NCBI RefSeq assembly: GCF_010894435.1
Contig: NZ_JAAIXZ010000003.1
Coordinates: 124,001 to 188,000 of the forward strand
Length of the DNA: 64,000 nt
Source: Pyxidicoccus trucidator
GTDB lineage: Bacteria; Myxococcota; Myxococcia; Myxococcales; Myxococcaceae
Reading direction: 5' to 3'
The position numbers were made by a program, and so were the translations under genes. The notes beneath the pieces were generated by a model, which searched no databases, was not told the DNA's origin, and saw nothing but the letters and a program-made list of their open reading frames with translations. How positions within the stretch are numbered: position 1 is the first letter of the stretch; every line of letters starts with the position of its first letter. Shown piece by piece: positions 61,265-64,000 of the stretch.

Positions 61265-61499
61265 GAACCGTTCCCGCCTGTGTCGTGGAGGCCCCTACGT
61301 TAGCGCGCCGGGCCGGGGTTTCAGAGGGGGGGCGGCACTTGTTGCGCATTCAGTCCCCGTGACGCGCCGGGCCCTGGCTCCCCGTTCGTCTGTGTCCTGG
61401 AGGACCGTGCGTCGGCGTGCCCGGCCCGAGTTGCCGGCGCGAGGTGGCATCATGTCCTGACGGTGGGTGCGGGGTGGGAGCCACCGAAGGAGCACCTCC

Positions 61500-63695
61500 G
61501 TGCGGACGGACCTACCGGCGTTCACGCTGCGGGTTGGGGCGCTCGGAGCCGAGGTGCTGGCCGTCTCAGAGGTTTCCGGCACGGAGGGCGTCAGCCGGCT
61601 GTTCGACTTCCAGGTCGACTTTTTCACGAAGGACGGCGAGCCGCTGGGGCTGGCGGACTTCATCGGCAAGGACGCGCTGCTGACGCTGGCGGTGCGCGAA
61701 GGCAGCCCGCGCTATGTGCACGGCCAGGTGCGTGAGGTGGAGTCGCTGGGGGTGAAGACGGGCCGGCGCCGCTACCGGGCCCACGTGGTGCCGAAGCTGT
61801 GGCGCCTGTCGCGGGTGCACAGGAGCCGCATCTTCCAGAACCAGAGCGTGCCCGACATCCTCAAGGCCGTGCTGGGCGAGGGAGGGGTGGAGGTGCGGCT
61901 GGCGCTGTCCGCGAGCTACGCGCCGCGCGAGTACTGCGTGCAGTACCGCGAGAGTGACTTCGCCTTCGTCAGCCGCCTCATGGAGTGGGAGGGCATCTTC
62001 TACTTCTTCGAGCACACGGACGCGGGCCACACGCTGGTGCTGGGCGACAAGCCCAGCGCGCACGTGCCGCTGCCGCAGGGCCAGGCGCTGCCCTTGCGCC
62101 CGCGCATGGGCAAGGAAGCGGTGGACGGCGAGTTCGTCTACGCGCTGGAGGTGGTGCACCGGCTGCGGCCCGGCGCGGTGCACCTGAAGGACTTCGACTT
62201 CGAGAAGCCCGCCCTGGACATCTCCGGCAGGGGCAAGGCGCCCGAGGGCATGAGGGCGCTCGAAATCTACGACTACCCGGCCGGCTACGTGGCCCCGGGC
62301 GTGGGCAGGTCCGCGGCGGGAGTGCGCGTGGAAGCGGTGGCCATGAGTGGACGAACCCTATCGGGAGATGCCATCGCGCCACGTCTGACACCTGGCTACG
62401 TGCTGGAGCTGGACGCGCCGGAGGACGGCACCTTCGCGGGCGAGTACCTCATCACCGAGGTGGTGCACTCGGGCGTGCAGCCGGACGTGTCGGGCGGCAG
62501 CGAGTCCCTGCAGGGGCTCTATCGCAGCCAGTTCCACCTGCTGCCCAAGGCGGTGCCCTTCCGGCCGCGCCGGCTGACGCCGCTGCCTCAAATCGCCGGC
62601 CCGCAGACGGCCACGGTGACGGGCCCGGCGGGCGAGGAAATCCACACCGACGCGCACGGCCGCATCAAGGTGCGGTTCCACTGGGACCGGGAGGGCAAGG
62701 GGGACGAGAAGTCCTCGTGCTGGGTGCGCGTGGGCCAGCCGTGGGGCGGTCCGGCCTGGGGCGACGTGTGGCTGCCGCGCATCGGCCAGGAAGTGATTGT
62801 GCGCTTCCTGGAGGGAGACCCGGACCGGCCGCTGGTGGCGGGGGCCGTCTACAACGGCACCAACACGACGCCGTACGCGCTGCCGGACGAGAAGACGAAG
62901 TCCACGCGCAAGAGCGCCTCCAGCCTGGGCAGCAACGGCTTCAACGAGGTGCGGATTGAAGACTCCGCGAGCGAGGAGGCGGTCTTCACCCACGCGCAGA
63001 AGGACGAGGACCTGCTCACGGAGAACGACAAGGACCAGCGGGTGCGCGGGTACGAGGACCTGCGGGTGAAGAAGGACCGCAAGCGCACGGTAGAGGGGAA
63101 CCATGAGTTGCGCGTCGAGACGGACGACATGGGCGCGGTGGAGGGGAATCATACGTTCCGGGTGCGGAAGCACCGGGACACCATGACGCAGGGCAGCCAC
63201 GACGAGTCGGTCGAAGGTAACCAGGCCATGACGGTGGGGAAGGGGCTCACGACGAGTATTGCCCAGGGTGCCATGGAGAACGTGGCCCTGGCGAAGGCCA
63301 CCACCATTGGCGGGGCCTACAGCGTCAACGTGGCACTGGCCTGCAACGAGGCCACGGGCGGGGCGAAGACGGAGCAGGTGGGGGGACTCAAGGCGGTGGA
63401 CGTGGTGGGCTTCCAGCAGGAAACCGTCGCGGGAGACAAGCAACTCCAGGTGGGCGGCAACGACTGGGTGGAAGGGGATGGCTCCGCCACGTTGACCATC
63501 GGTGAGGACTGGGAGGTTCACGCCGATGAGGGCATGCACCTGCGTATCGACGGTGCGCAGTCCTTGCAGGCGAAGTCCTTCGAGTTGAAGGCAGAGAAGC
63601 TCACCATCGTCGTCAACGATAGGGTGGCGCTCCAGGTGGAGCAGTCCGGTCGGGTCCAGCTCTTCGGTCGCACCATCCTCGTCGAGGAGAAGTAG
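61500..63695 (+). CDS. vgrG: type VI secretion spike protein VgrG (TssI)
   Basis: A 731-residue VgrG. The gp27-like base comes first (TLRVGALGAEVLAVSEVSGT, VSRLFDFQVDF), with the SRIFQNQSVPDILKAVL and YCVQYRESDFAFVSRLMEWE segments. The gp5 OB domain follows with HTDAHGRIKVRFHWDREGKG and CWVRVGQPWGGPAWGDVW, PRIGQEVIVRFLEGDPDRPL. A C-terminal repetitive needle (VEGNHELRVETDD, VEGNHTFRVRKHRD) lacks a clear added effector domain. GTG 61500 follows AAGGAG. It trims the T6SS tube tip and carries cargo. Confidence 0.92.
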   Translation: MRTDLPAFTLRVGALGAEVLAVSEVSGTEGVSRLFDFQVDFFTKDGEPLGLADFIGKDALLTLAVREGSPRYVHGQVREVESLGVKTGRRRYRAHVVPKLWRLSRVHRSRIFQNQSVPDILKAVLGEGGVEVRLALSASYAPREYCVQYRESDFAFVSRLMEWEGIFYFFEHTDAGHTLVLGDKPSAHVPLPQGQALPLRPRMGKEAVDGEFVYALEVVHRLRPGAVHLKDFDFEKPALDISGRGKAPEGMRALEIYDYPAGYVAPGVGRSAAGVRVEAVAMSGRTLSGDAIAPRLTPGYVLELDAPEDGTFAGEYLITEVVHSGVQPDVSGGSESLQGLYRSQFHLLPKAVPFRPRRLTPLPQIAGPQTATVTGPAGEEIHTDAHGRIKVRFHWDREGKGDEKSSCWVRVGQPWGGPAWGDVWLPRIGQEVIVRFLEGDPDRPLVAGAVYNGTNTTPYALPDEKTKSTRKSASSLGSNGFNEVRIEDSASEEAVFTHAQKDEDLLTENDKDQRVRGYEDLRVKKDRKRTVEGNHELRVETDDMGAVEGNHTFRVRKHRDTMTQGSHDESVEGNQAMTVGKGLTTSIAQGAMENVALAKATTIGGAYSVNVALACNEATGGAKTEQVGGLKAVDVVGFQQETVAGDKQLQVGGNDWVEGDGSATLTIGEDWEVHADEGMHLRIDGAQSLQAKSFELKAEKLTIVVNDRVALQVEQSGRVQLFGRTILVEEK

Positions 63696-63705
63696 GAGCG
63701 AGCCA

Positions 63706-64000
63706 ATGGCCAGGTTCAAGGGAAGGCAGGTGCTGAAGATTCATGGCGGCGGCGAGCTACCGTTTGCGCGGCCCATGGTGGAAAATCCCTGTCCTCCTGG
63801 TGAGCATGCCGAGCGCATCTACTTCCCGGACGTGGACCCTGCTGAAGCCAGCCCTCTCAATCGCATCGAGAAGATGAGGGAGGCAGGGAACGACCCGTTC
63901 GAGATTGCCGCAGCCGAATACAATGTCCGGCTCGGGCACATCACCCATGGCCGGCAGATTTCGCGGGGAGCCACACCTGACGAAGAATCCGCCGGAGCCA
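63706..64000 (+). CDS. partial gene downstream of vgrG, likely T6SS accessory or cargo
   Basis: The first 98 residues of a gene cut by the window edge. ATG 63706 has GGAG 7 bp before it and lies 10 bp after the vgrG stop, so it is in the same operon. The start MARFKGRQVLKIHGGGELPF and PLNRIEKMREAGNDPFEIAA show no known domain. Genes in this position often encode effectors or adaptors loaded by VgrG, but this one cannot be named. Confidence 0.7.
   Translation, partial: MARFKGRQVLKIHGGGELPFARPMVENPCPPGEHAERIYFPDVDPAEASPLNRIEKMREAGNDPFEIAAAEYNVRLGHITHGRQISRGATPDEESAGA

Overview
The window is chromosomal DNA of a very GC-rich bacterium, with strong G/C bias at third codon positions. The gene content points to a myxobacterium, most likely family Myxococcaceae: many lipoproteins, a Ser/Thr kinase with a zinc-finger anti-sigma-like head, a hybrid histidine kinase, a class III nucleotidyl cyclase, beta-propeller (PD40/FG-GAP) surface proteins and type VI secretion parts. 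I cannot fix the genus. I see no rRNA, tRNA, CRISPR array, transposase or replication origin. About 54 protein genes are supported, two of them cut by the window edges.

Layout. 1-2.9 kb: end of an RtcB RNA ligase gene (cut), a small secreted protein, and a TPR/Pro-rich protein. 3.1-6.3 kb: an ECF-like sigma factor, a secreted protein with two copies of a pilus-N-type beta domain, and a membrane Ser/Thr kinase that carries an anti-sigma zinc finger inside and the same beta domain outside. 6.3-10.2 kb (minus): DUF4142 protein, two hotdog thioesterases plus a 50-residue membrane peptide, LspA, an alpha/beta hydrolase. 10.5-20.3 kb: a propeller-amidohydrolase, a 2OG-Fe dioxygenase and a zinc-metallopeptidase-like lipoprotein, a macrodomain protein, and a lipoprotein with a PAP2/vanadium-haloperoxidase domain. 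20.3-28.0 kb: a TetR regulator and a PECR-like SDR face, across a perfect palindrome, an AtuA-type protein and both subunits of a geranyl/methylcrotonyl-CoA-type carboxylase. 28-38 kb: oxidoreductase, acetyltransferase, MFS pump, IPNS-like dioxygenase, a serine-hydrolase pair, an amidohydrolase/MIP18 pair, a PAS hybrid kinase.

38.4-42.1 kb holds a tightly packed minus-strand operon (DUF262, HipA kinase, methyltransferase) whose first gene looks less GC-rich than its surroundings; it is the best accessory or defence candidate. 42.5-59.5 kb: M28 peptidase, cyclase, DHA2 drug pump, a lipoprotein that fuses FG-GAP repeats to a lysyl-oxidase domain, cysteine desulfurase, two MacB-type permeases without an ATPase, a cardiolipin-synthase-like lipoprotein, acetyltransferase, PD40 lipoprotein, AraC regulator. 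59.6-64 kb: a TssB/TssC-like sheath protein opposite VgrG and the start of a VgrG-linked gene.

Three intergenic clusters of about 50-bp-period palindromic repeats (1.4, 28.1 and 46.1 kb) lie just after gene ends and look like one repeat family. The main functional groupings I infer are the sigma/sensor/kinase triad, the TetR-controlled acyl-CoA carboxylase cluster, the DUF262-HipA-methyltransferase operon, and the T6SS fragment at the right edge.
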